Source: Arthrobacter sp. ISL-72 (GTDB lineage Bacteria > Actinomycetota > Actinomycetes > Actinomycetales > Micrococcaceae). Taken from it: DNA of 64,000 bases. The first letter of the stretch is position 1. Each line of letters starts with the position of its first letter. Below are positions 48,871 through 59,660 of this stretch, piece by piece. The notes beneath the pieces were generated by a model. The model had not been told where the DNA came from and ran no database searches. It saw only the letters and a program-made list of their open reading frames with translations. The stretch spans positions 124,001-188,000 of the forward strand of contig NZ_JAGGPP010000004.1 in assembly GCF_018613755.1 (NCBI RefSeq). Direction: 5' to 3'. A program made the position numbers and the translations under genes.

Positions 48871-51122
48871 GAATCAGCCTTTCCCCTCGACCTGACCTTC
48901 CTAATCTGCGCCGGTTCCGCGACTGTCGGCGTGGTCAGTGCCGCGGTGTCGCTGGTGCTGGTCTGCGACAGTGCCGCGAGGGATGCTGCCACGGAGTGGT
49001 CCGGCTCGGTCTCCGGGACGCTGTGGGCACGAAGGACCACCAGGGACTTCGCGTCAACGGGCAGGACTCCGCCGGCTTCCACCGGTTCGGTGTCGGCGTT
49101 GTGTCCCGCGGTGTCGATGATGATGTCCCAGGCGGGAGCGTATTCGTCGGACGGCAGGGTGAACTTCACTTCGTCGTCGTGCGCGTTGAAGTAGAGCACG
49201 AAGTTGACGTCGGAGATCCGGCGGCCGCGTTCGTCGCGGCCGCGGATCCCGTCGCCGTTGAGGAACATGCCCACCGACCGGCCGAAGGCGCTGTCCCAGT
49301 CCTCCGGCTTCATGGTGGAGCCGTCAACGTCCAGCCATTCGATGTCCGGAAGCCGTTCGCCCTCGCCGCGCAGGACCGGCCTGCCATCGAAGAAGCGGCT
49401 GCGCCGGAAGGTGGGATGCTTGTGCCGCAGGGCGTTCACGGCGGCGGTGAATTCCACCAGCGGCTGATCGACGCTGTCCCAGTTGATCCAGGTCAGTTCC
49501 GAGTCCTGGCAGTAGCCGTTGTTGTTGCCCAGCTGGGTGCGGCCCAGTTCGTCGCCGTGAAGCAGCATGGGCACGCCCTGCGAGAGCAGCAGCGAGGCAA
49601 TGAAGTTGCGTTGCTGCCGCGCCCGCAGTGCCAGGACCTTGGCATCATCGGTGGGGCCTTCGGCGCCGCAGTTCCAGGAGCGGTTGTGCGATTCGCCGTC
49701 GTTGTTGCCCTCGCCGTTGGCATCGTTGTGCTTCTCGTTGTAGGACACCAGGTCGGACAGGGTGAAGCCGTCGTGGGCGGTGACGAAGTTGATGGAGGCC
49801 ACCGGGCGGCGGCCGGAGTGCTCATACAGGTCGGCGGAACCGGTGATCCGGGAGGCGAACTCGCCCAGGGTTGCCGGTTCGCCTCGCCAGAAATCGCGGA
49901 CGGTGTCGCGGTATTTGCCGTTCCATTCCGTCCACTGCGGCGGGAAGTTGCCCACCTGGTAGCCGCCGGGACCAACGTCCCACGGCTCGGCGATCAGCTT
50001 GACCTGCGAGACCACCGGGTCCTGCTGGATCAGTTCGAAGAAGGTGGACAGCTTGTCCACGTCATAGAACTCGCGGGCCAGGGTGGAGGCGAGGTCGAAC
50101 CGGAACCCGTCCACGTGCATCTCGGTGACCCAGTAGCGCAGGGAATCCATGAGGAGCTGCAGGGAGTGCGGGTGCCGGACGTTGAGCGAGTTGCCGGTGC
50201 CCGTGTAGTCCATGTAGTGCTTCTCGTCGCCGTCCATGAGCCGGTAGTAGGCGGCGTTGTCGATGCCCTTGAAGGACAGCGTGGGGCCCAGGTGGTTGCC
50301 TTCGGCGGTGTGGTTGTACACGACGTCGAGGATTACCTCGATGCCGGCCTGGTGCAGCGAGCGGACCATGGCCTTGAAGTCCTGGACTTGCTGGCCCGTA
50401 TCACCGGTGGAGCTGTAGGTGTTGTGCGGGGCAAAGAAGCCGATGGTGTTGTAGCCCCAGTAGTTGCTCAGCCCTTTGTCCTGCAGGATGCCGTCGTTGA
50501 CGAACTGGTGCACCGGCATGAGCTCGATGGCGGTGACGCCGAGCTTCTTCAGGTGTTCGACGACGGAGGGGTGCGCCACACCGGCGTAGGTGCCGCGCTG
50601 GTCCTCCGGAACCTCGGGGTGCAGCTGGGTGAGGCCCTTGACGTGGGCCTCGTAGATCACGGACTTGTGGTAGGGGATGCGCGGGTTATGGTCGCCCTCC
50701 CAGTCGAAGAACGGGTTGATCACTACGCCCATCATCATGTGCGGCGCCGAGTCTGCGTCGTTGCGGGAATCGGGGTCGCCCATGTTGTAGGAGAACAGCG
50801 CCGGGTCCCAGTCGATCTGGCCGTGCACGGCCTTCGCGTACGGGTCCAGCAGCAGCTTGTTCGGGTTGAACCGGTTCCCGGAGTCGGGGTCGTAGGGACC
50901 ATGGACCCGGTACCCGTATTTCTGCCCCGGCTGGATGTGGGGAAGGTAGCAGTGCCATACGTAGCCGTCTACTTCAAGGAGCTCGATCCGGGTCTCCTTG
51001 AGGTCTTCATCGAAGAGGCACAGTTCCACCTTGTCGGCCTTTTCGCTGAACAGCGCAAAGTTCGTGCCAGTGCCGTTAAAGGTGGCTCCCAGCGGGTATG
51101 CCGATCCGGGCCAGACTTCCAT
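48867..51122 (-). CDS. glgX: Glycogen debranching enzyme GlgX
   Basis: A 751-residue GH13 isoamylase-type enzyme that removes alpha-1,6 branches from glycogen and feeds linear maltodextrin to TreY. It has the CBM48 N-terminal domain ([18 protein letters not shown]), then [33 protein letters not shown] and [14 protein letters not shown]. The last 70 residues form a low-complexity Ser/Thr/Ala tail. A GAGGAG site precedes the ATG by 5 bases. It heads the operon; the AT-rich 90-base leader probably carries the promoter. Confidence 0.96.
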   Translation of the reverse strand: MEVWPGSAYPLGATFNGTGTNFALFSEKADKVELCLFDEDLKETRIELLEVDGYVWHCYLPHIQPGQKYGYRVHGPYDPDSGNRFNPNKLLLDPYAKAVHGQIDWDPALFSYNMGDPDSRNDADSAPHMMMGVVINPFFDWEGDHNPRIPYHKSVIYEAHVKGLTQLHPEVPEDQRGTYAGVAHPSVVEHLKKLGVTAIELMPVHQFVNDGILQDKGLSNYWGYNTIGFFAPHNTYSSTGDTGQQVQDFKAMVRSLHQAGIEVILDVVYNHTAEGNHLGPTLSFKGIDNAAYYRLMDGDEKHYMDYTGTGNSLNVRHPHSLQLLMDSLRYWVTEMHVDGFRFDLASTLAREFYDVDKLSTFFELIQQDPVVSQVKLIAEPWDVGPGGYQVGNFPPQWTEWNGKYRDTVRDFWRGEPATLGEFASRITGSADLYEHSGRRPVASINFVTAHDGFTLSDLVSYNEKHNDANGEGNNDGESHNRSWNCGAEGPTDDAKVLALRARQQRNFIASLLLSQGVPMLLHGDELGRTQLGNNNGYCQDSELTWINWDSVDQPLVEFTAAVNALRHKHPTFRRSRFFDGRPVLRGEGERLPDIEWLDVDGSTMKPEDWDSAFGRSVGMFLNGDGIRGRDERGRRISDVNFVLYFNAHDDEVKFTLPSDEYAPAWDIIIDTAGHNADTEPVEAGGVLPVDAKSLVVLRAHSVPETEPDHSVAASLAALSQTSTSDTAALTTPTVAEPAQIRKVRSRGKADS

Positions 51123-51161
51123 GTGTACTCCTCGTGCGTGACAAATAAATCTCTAGATAGA

Positions 51162-51175
51162 CTACTAGTAAGTAG
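51162..51175. promoter_or_regulatory. Inverted repeat in the glgX leader
   Basis: CTACT and AGTAG are separated by four bases within an AT-rich stretch 40 bases upstream of glgX. It could be an operator for the trehalose operon; no regulator gene is adjacent. Confidence 0.3.
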
Positions 51176-51212
51176 GATTACTATTACGGTTCGTGCAGCT
51201 TGCGCCAAATCG

Positions 51213-52727
51213 TTACAGCGTCCGCATCACCTCAGGCAGGTGCGTTGCGATGGCGCCGGCAGTGACTGGACCGCCGGCTGCGGCAAGGGTGCCGGCACGG
51301 CCGTGGAGGCTGGCCGCCATGGCGCCGATGGCCGCCCAGCGCTGGTCCGCGGAGATCCCGCAGGCATCAAATCTTTCCTCGTCGTCCGAGCGCTGGGCCA
51401 GGAGGGAGCCGAGCGCCCCCGCCAGCACATCCCCGCTCCCTGCGGTGGCCATCCAGGGGGTGGCTTCGGCCTGGCTGAAGACGGGGCCCGACGGCGCGGC
51501 CACCACGGTGGTGGCGCCCTTGAGCAGTACCGTGGCTCCGGTTCGTTCGGCCGCCTGGCGCACGGCATCCAGTGTGGCGCCCTCGACGCCCTGCCGTCCC
51601 AGGTCAATCCCGTAGCGCTGCAGCGCGTGCGCCAGTTCACCGGCGTGCGGCGTCAGCACCACGTGCGGTGCGAGGATGTCCGGTAGCGCCGGCAGCGCAC
51701 CGGCGTCGGCCGCCACGGGCAGTCCCGTCTCCACGGCGTCACGTACCCGCTGGAGCTGTTCGTCGTCGCCGTCGGCGATCCCTGATCCCACCAGCCAGGC
51801 CTGGACGTGGGCGTCGGCCACGTTGTCCGGTCCGCAGACCACCTCCGGGCACGCCTGCCGGACCAGCCGGGTGGCTTCCGGCGGCCCGAGGTAGCGGACC
51901 ATTCCGGCGCCGGCGGCCAGGGCGCCGCGGCAGGCCAGGACTGCGGCCCCCGGGTACTGCTGTGACCCGGCCACAATGCCCAGGACGCCGCGGGAGTACT
52001 TGTGCGAGCGGCGCGCCGGCGGGGGCAGAAGCCGGGCAAGGTCCGCTGTTTCAAGGCGCCGCAGCACCGGCGACGGCAGTTGGTCTCCAATGCCGATGGG
52101 GATGATCAGCACGCGTCCGGCGTGGTCCGCACCGGGGTCGGCGAGCAGGCCGGCTTTCGCACCGCCGAACGTCACGGTGATGTCCGCGGGCAGGACGGGG
52201 TCATAGGCTTCCCCGGTATCGGCGTTAACGCCGCTGGGGATGTCGCAGGCCACGACCAACCCGCGAAGTGAAGTCCGGAGCTTCTCAACGAGGGACGCCG
52301 ATGGTCCGCGGAGTCCGCCCTGCGCGCCGGTCCCCAGCACGGCGTCAATGACGACGTCGGCACTTGCGGCTGCCGCTGCCAGCTCAGCTGCGTTGTGGTC
52401 AGTGAGGGTCCTGGCGCGGCCGCCGGCTCGTTCGAAGGCAGCGAGGCCCTCGGGGTGGGCGTCCACGGCGGTGAGCACCGCCGTCGTACGCATTCCGCGG
52501 GCCGCCAGCAGCGCGCCGGCGAACAGCCCGTCTCCCCCATTGTTGCCCTTGCCCGCCAGGACGGCAACGCTGGCGCCGTAGGGCCGGATCCCGCGCGCGG
52601 CGAGTTCCCGGACCACGGCGTTGGCCAGCCCGTAGGAGGCCCGCTGCATGAGAACAGCGCCCCCACCGGAATCTAGAAGTGGCTTTTCGGCGTCACGAAT
52701 CTGGGTTCCGGTGTAGGCGCTGATCAT
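51213..52727 (-). CDS. nnr: Bifunctional NAD(P)H-hydrate epimerase / ADP-dependent dehydratase
   Basis: It repairs hydrated NAD(P)H. The N-terminal YjeF_N epimerase half (residues 1-220) has LAGKGNNGGDGLFAGALLAA. The C-terminal ribokinase-like dehydratase half (residues 235-504) shows HKYSRGVLGIVAGS, VLTPHAGEL and the catalytic Asp in ATAGSGDVLAGALGSLLA. The fusion of both activities is usual in bacteria. It lies 56 bases downstream of acpS on the same strand. Confidence 0.94.
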   Translation of the reverse strand: MISAYTGTQIRDAEKPLLDSGGGAVLMQRASYGLANAVVRELAARGIRPYGASVAVLAGKGNNGGDGLFAGALLAARGMRTTAVLTAVDAHPEGLAAFERAGGRARTLTDHNAAELAAAAASADVVIDAVLGTGAQGGLRGPSASLVEKLRTSLRGLVVACDIPSGVNADTGEAYDPVLPADITVTFGGAKAGLLADPGADHAGRVLIIPIGIGDQLPSPVLRRLETADLARLLPPPARRSHKYSRGVLGIVAGSQQYPGAAVLACRGALAAGAGMVRYLGPPEATRLVRQACPEVVCGPDNVADAHVQAWLVGSGIADGDDEQLQRVRDAVETGLPVAADAGALPALPDILAPHVVLTPHAGELAHALQRYGIDLGRQGVEGATLDAVRQAAERTGATVLLKGATTVVAAPSGPVFSQAEATPWMATAGSGDVLAGALGSLLAQRSDDEERFDACGISADQRWAAIGAMAASLHGRAGTLAAAGGPVTAGAIATHLPEVMRTL

Positions 52728-52783
52728 CGGTTCAGTCCAATCGGTGCTGGGTCCGCTACGGGCTGTCAGGTGGAGCTTCCGCG

Positions 52784-53131
52784 CTACCCTTCCGCGAGGA
52801 CGGTCGCCGTGGCGATTCCGCCGTCGTGGCTCATCGACAGGTGCCAGCGCTTGACGCCCTTGGACTCGGCCACGGCCAGGACCGTGCCCTTGACCTGGAT
52901 GGTGGGGCCGTTCTGGTCCAGGCCGATCCAGCAGTCCTGCCAGTTCATGCCGGCGGGCGCCCCGAGGACCTTGGCCACCGCTTCCTTGGCCGCAAAACGC
53001 GCGGCCAAGGAGCGCGTGTTCAGCTCACGCTCGGCAGGAACGAACAGCCTGTCCCGGAGGCCGGGGGTCCGCTCCAGCTGCCGGCCGAACCGGTCAATGT
53101 CTACGACGTCTACGCCAATGCCAACAATCAT
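52784..53131 (-). CDS. acpS: Holo-[acyl-carrier-protein] synthase
   Basis: It transfers 4'-phosphopantetheine from coenzyme A to ACP. The 115 residues have the N-terminal [12 protein letters not shown] and the metal/CoA motif [15 protein letters not shown], both diagnostic. It starts 5 bases after the glmS stop codon, so the two are cotranscribed, with nnr following. coaA, which makes the CoA precursor, lies just past glmS on the other strand. Confidence 0.95.
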   Translation of the reverse strand: MIVGIGVDVVDIDRFGRQLERTPGLRDRLFVPAERELNTRSLAARFAAKEAVAKVLGAPAGMNWQDCWIGLDQNGPTIQVKGTVLAVAESKGVKRWHLSMSHDGGIATATVLAEG

Positions 53132-53136
53132 GCGGC

Positions 53137-55029
53137 TTATTCTACGGTGACGCTCTTGGCCAGGTTGCGTGGCTGGTCCACGTCGTATCCCTTGGCCGTG
53201 GCGAGTTCGAGGGCGAAGATCTGCAGCGGCACGGTGGCCAGCAGGGGCGCCAGGAGGGTGGGTGTCTCGGGGATGTAGAAGACGTGCTCGGCGTACGCCT
53301 TGACCGCTTCGTCCCCTTCTTCGGCGATCACGATGGTCTTCGCGCCGCGGGCCCGGACTTCCTGGATGTTGGAGACCACCTTGGCGTGCAGCGAGTTCCG
53401 GCCGCGCGGGGAGGGGACCACCACGAACACGGGCTGGCCTTCCTCGATCAGCGCGATGGGGCCGTGCTTCAGCTCACCGGCGGCAAAGCCTTCGGCGTGG
53501 ATGTATGCCAGTTCCTTGAGCTTGAGCGCGCCTTCCATGGCCACCGGGAAGCCGACGTGGCGGCCCAGGAACAGCACGGACTTGGAGCCGGCCATGGAAC
53601 GGGCGAGTTCCTTGATCTGGTCCTCGTGGTCCAGGATCTGCTGGATCTTGGCCGGGATCTTGCCGAGGTCGGCCAGGATGTCCTTGATCTCGCCCTGGAA
53701 CTTGTTCCCGCGCAGCTGTGCCAAATACAGGCCCAGCAGGTACGCGGCGGTGATCTGCGCCAGGAACGCCTTGGTGGACGCCACGGCGATTTCCGGCCCG
53801 GCGTGCGTGTACAGCACGGCATCGGATTCACGCGGGATGGTGGAGCCGTTGGTATTGCAGATGGACAGGGTCTTGGCGCCCTGTTCCTTGGCGTACCGGA
53901 CGGCCATCAGGGTGTCCATGGTTTCACCGGACTGCGAGATGGACACCACCAGGGTGTTCTCGTCCACGATCGGGTCGCGGTAGCGGAACTCGTGGGACAG
54001 CTCCACCTCCGTGGCGATCCGGCACCAGTGCTCGATGGCGTACTTGGCGACCTGCCCCGCGTAGGCGGAGGTTCCGCAGGCGAGCACGATGATTTTCGTG
54101 ATGCCCTTCAGGTGCTCCGGGTCGATGCGCATTTCGTTGAGAGTGAGCTTGCCGTCCAGGTCCGAGCGGCCCAGCAGCGTCTTGGCCACGGCGTCCGGCT
54201 GGTCGTGGATTTCCTTCTCCATGAAGGACGGGAAGCCGCCCTTCTCTGCAGAGGACGGGTCCCAGTCCACGTGGTATTCCTTGCCCGCGGCCGGGGCTCC
54301 GAAGAAGTCCGTGATTTCCATCGTGTCAGCCGTGATGGTGACGATCTGGTCCTGGCCCAGTTCCACCGCGCGGCGGGTGTACTCAATGAAACCGGAGACG
54401 TCCGAGCCGAGGAAGTTCTCCCCTTCGCCCAGGCCCACCACGAGCGGCGAGTTGCGCCGGGCGGCCACGACGACGTCGGGCTGGTCCGCGTGCACGGCCA
54501 GAAGGGTGAAGGCGCCTTCGAGGCGCTGGCAGGCAAGCTGCATGGCCCTGGCCAGGCCGCCGTTGGAGGCATCACCGTTCAGCTTGTTCCGGAAGATGTC
54601 GCCGATGAGGGCGGCCGCCACTTCGGTGTCGGTCTCGGAGGTGAACGTGGTGCCGCTCTGCTGCAGTTCCAGCTTGAGCTCGGCGAAGTTTTCAATGATG
54701 CCGTTGTGGATCAGGGCCAGCTTGCCGCCGTCGGACAGGTGCGGGTGCGCGTTCTGGTCCGTGGGCCCGCCGTGCGTGGCCCAGCGGGTGTGGCCGATTC
54801 CGGTGACGGAATCAGGCAGGGGTTTGTCCTCGAGTTCAGCGAGCAGGTTGCTCAGTTTTCCGGACTTCTTCCGGGACGAAATAAATCCGTCCGAGACCAC
54901 GGCAACGCCCGCCGAGTCATACCCCCGGTACTCCAGGCGGCGAAGCCCCTCCAGGACAACGCTCAACGCGTTGTGCCCACCATTTACCTGGCCCGATGAA
55001 TGGCCTACGTATCCTACGATTCCACACAT
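53137..55029 (-). CDS. glmS: Glutamine-fructose-6-phosphate aminotransferase
   Basis: It makes glucosamine 6-phosphate, the entry step to UDP-GlcNAc. The 630 residues begin MCGIVGYVG, whose Cys2 is the glutaminase nucleophile after Met removal, followed by [12 protein letters not shown] and GHTRWATHG. Two SIS domains follow (about residues 300-430 and 470-610), with [10 protein letters not shown] in the first; the C-terminus [13 protein letters not shown] is canonical. No glmS ribozyme-like leader was evident. It heads glmS-acpS-nnr. Confidence 0.97.
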   Translation of the reverse strand: MCGIVGYVGHSSGQVNGGHNALSVVLEGLRRLEYRGYDSAGVAVVSDGFISSRKKSGKLSNLLAELEDKPLPDSVTGIGHTRWATHGGPTDQNAHPHLSDGGKLALIHNGIIENFAELKLELQQSGTTFTSETDTEVAAALIGDIFRNKLNGDASNGGLARAMQLACQRLEGAFTLLAVHADQPDVVVAARRNSPLVVGLGEGENFLGSDVSGFIEYTRRAVELGQDQIVTITADTMEITDFFGAPAAGKEYHVDWDPSSAEKGGFPSFMEKEIHDQPDAVAKTLLGRSDLDGKLTLNEMRIDPEHLKGITKIIVLACGTSAYAGQVAKYAIEHWCRIATEVELSHEFRYRDPIVDENTLVVSISQSGETMDTLMAVRYAKEQGAKTLSICNTNGSTIPRESDAVLYTHAGPEIAVASTKAFLAQITAAYLLGLYLAQLRGNKFQGEIKDILADLGKIPAKIQQILDHEDQIKELARSMAGSKSVLFLGRHVGFPVAMEGALKLKELAYIHAEGFAAGELKHGPIALIEEGQPVFVVVPSPRGRNSLHAKVVSNIQEVRARGAKTIVIAEEGDEAVKAYAEHVFYIPETPTLLAPLLATVPLQIFALELATAKGYDVDQPRNLAKSVTVE

Positions 55030-55163
55030 AGGACCAAGCTTATATGGCCGGCCGCTGCTGGACAGTCGGACCCGACGTCCTCGAAGGGTCGCGGCGCGTC
55101 CGTTTCGTTGATTCCGGGCCCTGCATTTCGCTCTCAGCGTTGCGGAGGGCAGAATCTCTTAAC

Positions 55164-56129
55164 GTGACTTTGCAACGCAATGAGGCGAATGGAGAGGGTG
55201 TCTCCCCGTTCGTGGAGCTGGACAGGCAGACCTGGTCCCGGCTCGCAGCCCAGATGGAACAGCCTCTGAATGAAGAGGACGTGGTCCGTCTCCGAGGGCT
55301 CGGCGATCCGCTGGATATGAAGGAAGTCCGCGAAGTCTACCTGCCGCTCTCCCGGCTGCTCCACCTCTATGTGGAGGCCGCTGGCCAGCTTCACGCCGCG
55401 ACCACCACGTTCCTGGGAGAACAGACCCAGCGCACGCCCTTTGTCATCGGCGTGGCCGGTTCCGTGGCGGTGGGCAAGTCCACCATCGCCCGTGTGCTCC
55501 GCGAGATGCTCCGCCGCTGGCCCGGTACGCCAAACGTGGAACTCATTACCACCGACGGGTTCCTGTATCCGCTGGCGGAGCTCAAGCGCCGGCACCTCCT
55601 GGAACGCAAGGGCTTTCCGGAGTCGTATGACCGCCGCTCCCTCCTCCGCTTCGTGAGCGAGATAAAGGGCGGCGCCGAAGAGGTCCGGGCACCCTGGTAC
55701 TCCCACGTCACGTACGACATTGTGCCCGGCAAGGAAGTGGTGGTCCGCCGCCCGGACGTGCTGATCGTGGAGGGCCTGAATGTCCTGGCCCCCGCGCGGC
55801 CCCGGCATGACGGCAGGCAAGGGCTGGCGCTGAGCGACTTCTTCGACTTCTCCATCTATGTGGACGCCAAGACCTCCTACATCGAGGAATGGTACGTAGA
55901 CCGGTTCCGCAAACTGCGCACCACCGCTTTCGCCCAGCCGGAGTCCTATTTCCACCGCTACGCGACGCTCTCCGACGAGGAAGCCGAAAGCACCGCGCGC
56001 GACATCTGGAAGCGCATCAACGAGCCCAACCTGGAGGACAACGTCCTCCCCACGCGGGGCCGGGCGCAGCTGGTGCTCACCAAGGAAGCCGACCACTCCA
56101 TCCGCCGCATGCTCCTGCGAAAGGTGTAG
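55164..56129 (+). CDS. coaA: Type I pantothenate kinase
   Basis: It phosphorylates pantothenate, the controlling step of coenzyme A synthesis. The frame from GTG at 55164 gives 321 residues, close to the usual 310-320. The P-loop is [17 protein letters not shown], followed by TTDGFLYPL and [11 protein letters not shown]. The start is uncertain: a GGAGGG motif lies about 14 bases upstream of the GTG, too far for an ideal site, and an open frame extends upstream to 55044. It is divergent from glmS. Confidence 0.95.
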   Translation: MTLQRNEANGEGVSPFVELDRQTWSRLAAQMEQPLNEEDVVRLRGLGDPLDMKEVREVYLPLSRLLHLYVEAAGQLHAATTTFLGEQTQRTPFVIGVAGSVAVGKSTIARVLREMLRRWPGTPNVELITTDGFLYPLAELKRRHLLERKGFPESYDRRSLLRFVSEIKGGAEEVRAPWYSHVTYDIVPGKEVVVRRPDVLIVEGLNVLAPARPRHDGRQGLALSDFFDFSIYVDAKTSYIEEWYVDRFRKLRTTAFAQPESYFHRYATLSDEEAESTARDIWKRINEPNLEDNVLPTRGRAQLVLTKEADHSIRRMLLRKV

Positions 56130-56134
56130 CACAC

Positions 56135-57064
56135 GTGTGCCACGACTGTGTTGCGGCCGTTGGAACGGTTGCTGTTGCGGGGCCGGCCCCCGCTGCGGGC
56201 TCCGCGCCGAGCAGGCGCTCCGTCGCCCGGCTCCTGGCCATCGGCGCCGGAATGACGGCCCTCGCGGCCTGCACGCCCGACGGCGGAACCCCGCCGCCGT
56301 CGTCGGCTTCCCCGTCCGTAACGTCCGCTTCGCCGGCGTCAGCGCCGTCGTCGTCCTCCCCGTCCCCTGCCGCGACGTCCGCCTCCGCGGCCAGTGAACC
56401 GGCGACGCCGACTCCCACCGCCTCGCCGGCGCCCACCTCGCCGGCGGCCCGGCACTCCCAGCAGCATTCGTTGACGGACCCCGCCAGCCCGTGGGTGGTG
56501 GTGAACAAGCACCGTCCGCTCTCCCCCGCCGACTACGTGCCGGCGGACCTCGTCCAGCCCAACATCACGCTGGCCGTTTCCGGCGAGGCCGCGCAGCTGA
56601 ACCGGACGACGGCGGCTGCCGCAGAACAGATGTTCGCCGCCGCAGCGCAGGAGGGCGTTACTATGACGCTGACCAGCGGCTACCGCTCCTACGGCACGCA
56701 GGTGGCAACGTACAACGGGTACGTTGCATCCCGCGGGCAGGCCGAGGCGGACACGGCATCCGCCCGGCCCGGGTACTCGGAGCACCAAACGGGCTGGGCC
56801 TTCGACATCGGCGACGGCGGCGGGGCGTGCAGTTTCCAGCCGTGCTTCGCCGAGCAGCCGGCCGCGGTGTGGGCCAAGGCGAACGGGCACCGCTTCGGTT
56901 TCGTAGTGCGGTACCCGTGGATGCTCCACGAGATCACAGGGTACTACTACGAACCGTGGCACCTGCGGTACATAGGAGTGGAGGCCGCCACCGACATGGC
57001 CACGCGGGGCGTGGCAACCCTCGAAGAGTACTTCGGGCTGGAAGCGGCGCCGGGGTATTTGTAG
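56135..57064 (+). CDS. D-alanyl-D-alanine carboxypeptidase, VanY/M15 type, probable Tat lipoprotein
   Basis: A 309-residue exported zinc peptidase that trims terminal D-Ala from peptidoglycan stems. The N-terminal signal has a twin-Arg motif (SRRSVARLLAIGAG) and a lipobox MTALAAC, then a Ser/Pro/Ala linker of about 80 residues. The M15 domain shows SGYRSYGTQ, the zinc His and Asp in SEHQTGWAFDIG and the final His in EPWHLRYIG. The GTG at 56135 lies 5 bases after the coaA stop codon, so the two are probably cotranscribed. Confidence 0.9.
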   Translation: MCHDCVAAVGTVAVAGPAPAAGSAPSRRSVARLLAIGAGMTALAACTPDGGTPPPSSASPSVTSASPASAPSSSSPSPAATSASAASEPATPTPTASPAPTSPAARHSQQHSLTDPASPWVVVNKHRPLSPADYVPADLVQPNITLAVSGEAAQLNRTTAAAAEQMFAAAAQEGVTMTLTSGYRSYGTQVATYNGYVASRGQAEADTASARPGYSEHQTGWAFDIGDGGGACSFQPCFAEQPAAVWAKANGHRFGFVVRYPWMLHEITGYYYEPWHLRYIGVEAATDMATRGVATLEEYFGLEAAPGYL

Positions 57065-57156
57065 GGGACTCTGGGCATCTCTAAAGGGCATGCCACGCGC
57101 GGCGGAATTACGTTCTTGTCATGCCATGTTTACAGCACTGCGCTAGCTTGGATCCC

Positions 57157-57552
57157 ATGTTGACCGGATTCAAGAATTTCATCATGAAGGGCAACGTCGT
57201 AGACCTTGCCGTCGCCGTGGTCATGGGTGCTGCGTTCGGCGCCGTAGTGACCTCAATCGTTGAAGGCTTGCTGACTCCGCTGATCGGCCGCCTGTTCAGT
57301 GCCAAGGGCATGGAAGAAATGCAATGGGAGGGGTTCATGTATGGCTCCGTGATATCCTCCATCATTTCGTTCCTGCTGGTGGCCGCCGCCATCTACTTCG
57401 TGGTGGTCATGCCGATGAACCACATGATCGAACGCCGCAACCGTCGGCTTGGCATTGATACCGACGTCAAGGACGAGGCGGCGGAGGATCCCCAGATCGC
57501 ACTCCTCACCGAGATCCGTGACTCACTCCGTAACGGCAGCCCGCGGGCGTAG
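57157..57552 (+). CDS. mscL: Large-conductance mechanosensitive channel
   Basis: A 131-residue homopentameric channel that opens under osmotic downshock. The first helix has NFIMKGNVVDLAVAVVMGAAF, the Gly-rich gate motif; the second membrane helix (about residues 65-90, SFLLVAAAIYFVVVMPMN) precedes a charged C-terminal helix. The ATG at 57157 gives the standard N-terminus; the ribosome site is weak. A strong terminator follows. Confidence 0.95.
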   Translation: MLTGFKNFIMKGNVVDLAVAVVMGAAFGAVVTSIVEGLLTPLIGRLFSAKGMEEMQWEGFMYGSVISSIISFLLVAAAIYFVVVMPMNHMIERRNRRLGIDTDVKDEAAEDPQIALLTEIRDSLRNGSPRA

Positions 57553-57569
57553 TTTCGGGAAGAGACAGC

Positions 57570-57608
57570 AGTGGTCCGCCTCTTGATGGAGGCGGACCAC
57601 TTCTTTTT
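57570..57608 (+). terminator. Strong intrinsic terminator after mscL
   Basis: A 13-bp perfect stem (AGTGGTCCGCCTC and its complement) with a 6-base loop is followed by TTCTTTTT on the plus strand. It separates mscL from the convergent glmM. Confidence 0.85.
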
Positions 57609-57635
57609 GGTTTCTTTTAGCTGTGTGGCCCGGGG

Positions 57636-58994
57636 TCAGACCGCCGGCTCGACCGCCAGCCGTTCCTCCACGACAGCTGCCAGCCGCTTGCAGATGCGTT
57701 CTGCGGTGGGCATGTCGGCCGCCTCCACCATCACGCGGACCAGCGCCTCGGTTCCGGACGGCCGCAGGAGCACCCGCCCGGTCTCGCCCAGCTCCTCGGA
57801 CGCCTCTGCCACTGCAGCGAGAACGCCTTCATCGGTGCCGGCACGCGCCTTGTCCACGTTCTTGACGTTGATCATCAGCTGGGGCAGCTTGGTCATCACC
57901 GTGGCAAGTTCTTTCAGCGGTCGGCCGGTGAGCGCCACCTGGGCGGCGAGCTGCAGGCCGGTCAGGAGGCCATCGCCCGTCGTGGCGTGGTCGGCGAAGA
58001 TCACGTGGCCGGACTGTTCGCCGCCGAGGTTGAAGCCGCCGCCGCGCATTTCCTCGAGGACGTAGCGATCCCCCACAGCCGTCTCACGGATGCTGATGCC
58101 GGCGTCGCGGAGGGCAATCTTCAGGCCGAGGTTGCTCATGACGGTGGCAACCAGGACGTCGTCCTTGAGCTTGCCGGATTTCTTTAGCGCGAGGGCGAGG
58201 ATGGCCATGATCTGGTCACCGTCCACCTCGTTGCCTTCGTGGTCGATGGCAAGGCACCGGTCGGCGTCGCCGTCGTGGGCGATGCCCAGGTCGGCGCCGT
58301 GTTCCACCACTGCCCGCTGGAGGGCACCGAGGTGCGTTGAGCCCACGCCGTCGTTGATGTTCAGTCCGTCGGGCTCAGCTCCGATAACGACGATCTCTGC
58401 GCCGGCGTCGTTGAAGAGCTGCGGTGAACAGCCACTGGCCGCGCCGTTGGCGCAGTCGAGGACCACTTTCAGCCCGTCAAGACGGTGCGGCAGTGTCCCG
58501 AGCAGGTGCACAATGTACCGGTCCTCGGCGTCCGCGAAGGTCTGGATGCGGCCAACGTCGCTGCCTGTGGGCCTCAGCGGGTCCTTCCCCAGCTGTACCT
58601 CGATGGCGTCCTCCACCTCGTCAGGCAGCTTCTGGCCGCCCTTGGCGAAGAACTTGATCCCGTTGTCCGGCGCCGGGTTGTGGGAGGCGGAGATCATGAC
58701 GCCGAAGTCTGCCTTGAGGTCAGCTACGAGATAGGCGGCGGCCGGGGTCGGGAGAACACCGGCGTCGTAGACGTCAATGCCTGAACTGGAAAGTCCGGCG
58801 GCGACGGCGGCCGATATGAACTCCCCGCTGGCACGCGGATCGCGGGCCACCACGGCACGTGGCCGGGTGCCGGTGTTGTTGCGTTCGGGGGCGAGTACGA
58901 CGGCGGCCGCCTGCGCCAGTTGCATAGCCAGCTCTGCTGTGAGCAGGCCGTTAGCCAGGCCCCGGACACCGTCTGTTCCAAATAATCTAGACAT
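57636..58994 (-). CDS. glmM: Phosphoglucosamine mutase
   Basis: It converts glucosamine 6-phosphate to the 1-phosphate for UDP-GlcNAc. The 452 residues begin [16 protein letters not shown]; the phosphoserine loop is [17 protein letters not shown], the metal loop [13 protein letters not shown], and the C-terminal phosphate-binding motif [15 protein letters not shown]. The ATG at 58994 gives the canonical start; no good ribosome site is visible, so it may be leaderless or coupled. It lies downstream of rplM-rpsI, the usual actinobacterial order. Confidence 0.96.
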   Translation of the reverse strand: MSRLFGTDGVRGLANGLLTAELAMQLAQAAAVVLAPERNNTGTRPRAVVARDPRASGEFISAAVAAGLSSSGIDVYDAGVLPTPAAAYLVADLKADFGVMISASHNPAPDNGIKFFAKGGQKLPDEVEDAIEVQLGKDPLRPTGSDVGRIQTFADAEDRYIVHLLGTLPHRLDGLKVVLDCANGAASGCSPQLFNDAGAEIVVIGAEPDGLNINDGVGSTHLGALQRAVVEHGADLGIAHDGDADRCLAIDHEGNEVDGDQIMAILALALKKSGKLKDDVLVATVMSNLGLKIALRDAGISIRETAVGDRYVLEEMRGGGFNLGGEQSGHVIFADHATTGDGLLTGLQLAAQVALTGRPLKELATVMTKLPQLMINVKNVDKARAGTDEGVLAAVAEASEELGETGRVLLRPSGTEALVRVMVEAADMPTAERICKRLAAVVEERLAVEPAV

Positions 58995-59068
58995 CGGGTC
59001 AAGTTTAGACGATGGTCTTGCCGAGGCTGTCTTTTGCTCGCACGGATTGCGTGGGGGGCTTAAACGGC

Positions 59069-59104
59069 GGAAGCCCGCCCCGCCAAGTGGCGGGACGGGC
59101 TTCC
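59069..59104 (-). terminator. Hairpin between rpsI and glmM
   Basis: A 16-bp stem with one mismatch (GGAAGCCCGCCCCGCC and its partner) and a 4-base loop lies just past the rpsI stop codon. On the minus strand GCCGTTTAA follows. It probably limits readthrough into glmM. Confidence 0.6.
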
Positions 59105-59115
59105 GGTAAGCGGGT

Positions 59116-59622
59116 TTAGCGCTTGGAGTACTGCTGAGCCTTACGGGCCTTCTTGAGACCGGCCTTCTTACGCTCGATGACGCGTGCGTCACGGGTGAGG
59201 TAGCCGGCCTTCTTCAGGGTGGCGCGGTTGTTCTCGACGTCGATCTCGTTCAGTGAACGGGCGATGCCCAGACGCAGTGCACCGGCCTGGCCGGAGGGGC
59301 CACCGCCGTGGATGCGGGCGATGACGTCGTAGGCGCCGTCAAGATCGAGGATCTTGAAGGGCTCGTTGACGTCCTGCTGGTGCAGCTTGTTCGGGAAGTA
59401 GTTGGCCAGTTCGCGGCCGTTGATGAGCCACTTGCCGGAGCCGGGCACAACGCGAACGCGCGCAACGGCTTCCTTGCGACGGCCAACTGCGGCGCCGGCA
59501 ACGGTCAGTGCCGGGCGCTCCTTCTTCGGCGCAGCAGCTTCAGCAGCTCCGCTTTCCGAGGTGTAGCTGGTCAGGGTTTCCTCTGCCTCAACGGCTTCGG
59601 TGGTCTCTTCGTTCTGAGCCAC
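59116..59622 (-). CDS. rpsI: 30S ribosomal protein S9
   Basis: A 168-residue ribosomal protein. The core has [17 protein letters not shown], then [19 protein letters not shown] and the C-terminal [19 protein letters not shown] with the ending QYSKR that reaches the P-site tRNA. The first 45 residues are an acidic Ala/Glu-rich extension, common in actinobacteria. It follows rplM by 38 bases. Confidence 0.98.
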   Translation of the reverse strand: MAQNEETTEAVEAEETLTSYTSESGAAEAAAPKKERPALTVAGAAVGRRKEAVARVRVVPGSGKWLINGRELANYFPNKLHQQDVNEPFKILDLDGAYDVIARIHGGGPSGQAGALRLGIARSLNEIDVENNRATLKKAGYLTRDARVIERKKAGLKKARKAQQYSKR

Positions 59623-59660
59623 GGTTCTCCTTGTATAGATAAGTTGTTTGGTGGCCAGGA

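Noticed and set aside
46468..51686. Very long plus-strand open frames (908 and 896 codons)
   Set aside because: Antisense to treY and glgX; shadow frames of high-GC coding.
53137..55163. glmS ribozyme or leader riboswitch
   Set aside because: No ribozyme-like sequence in the 134-base glmS-coaA gap; such ribozymes are mainly found in Firmicutes.
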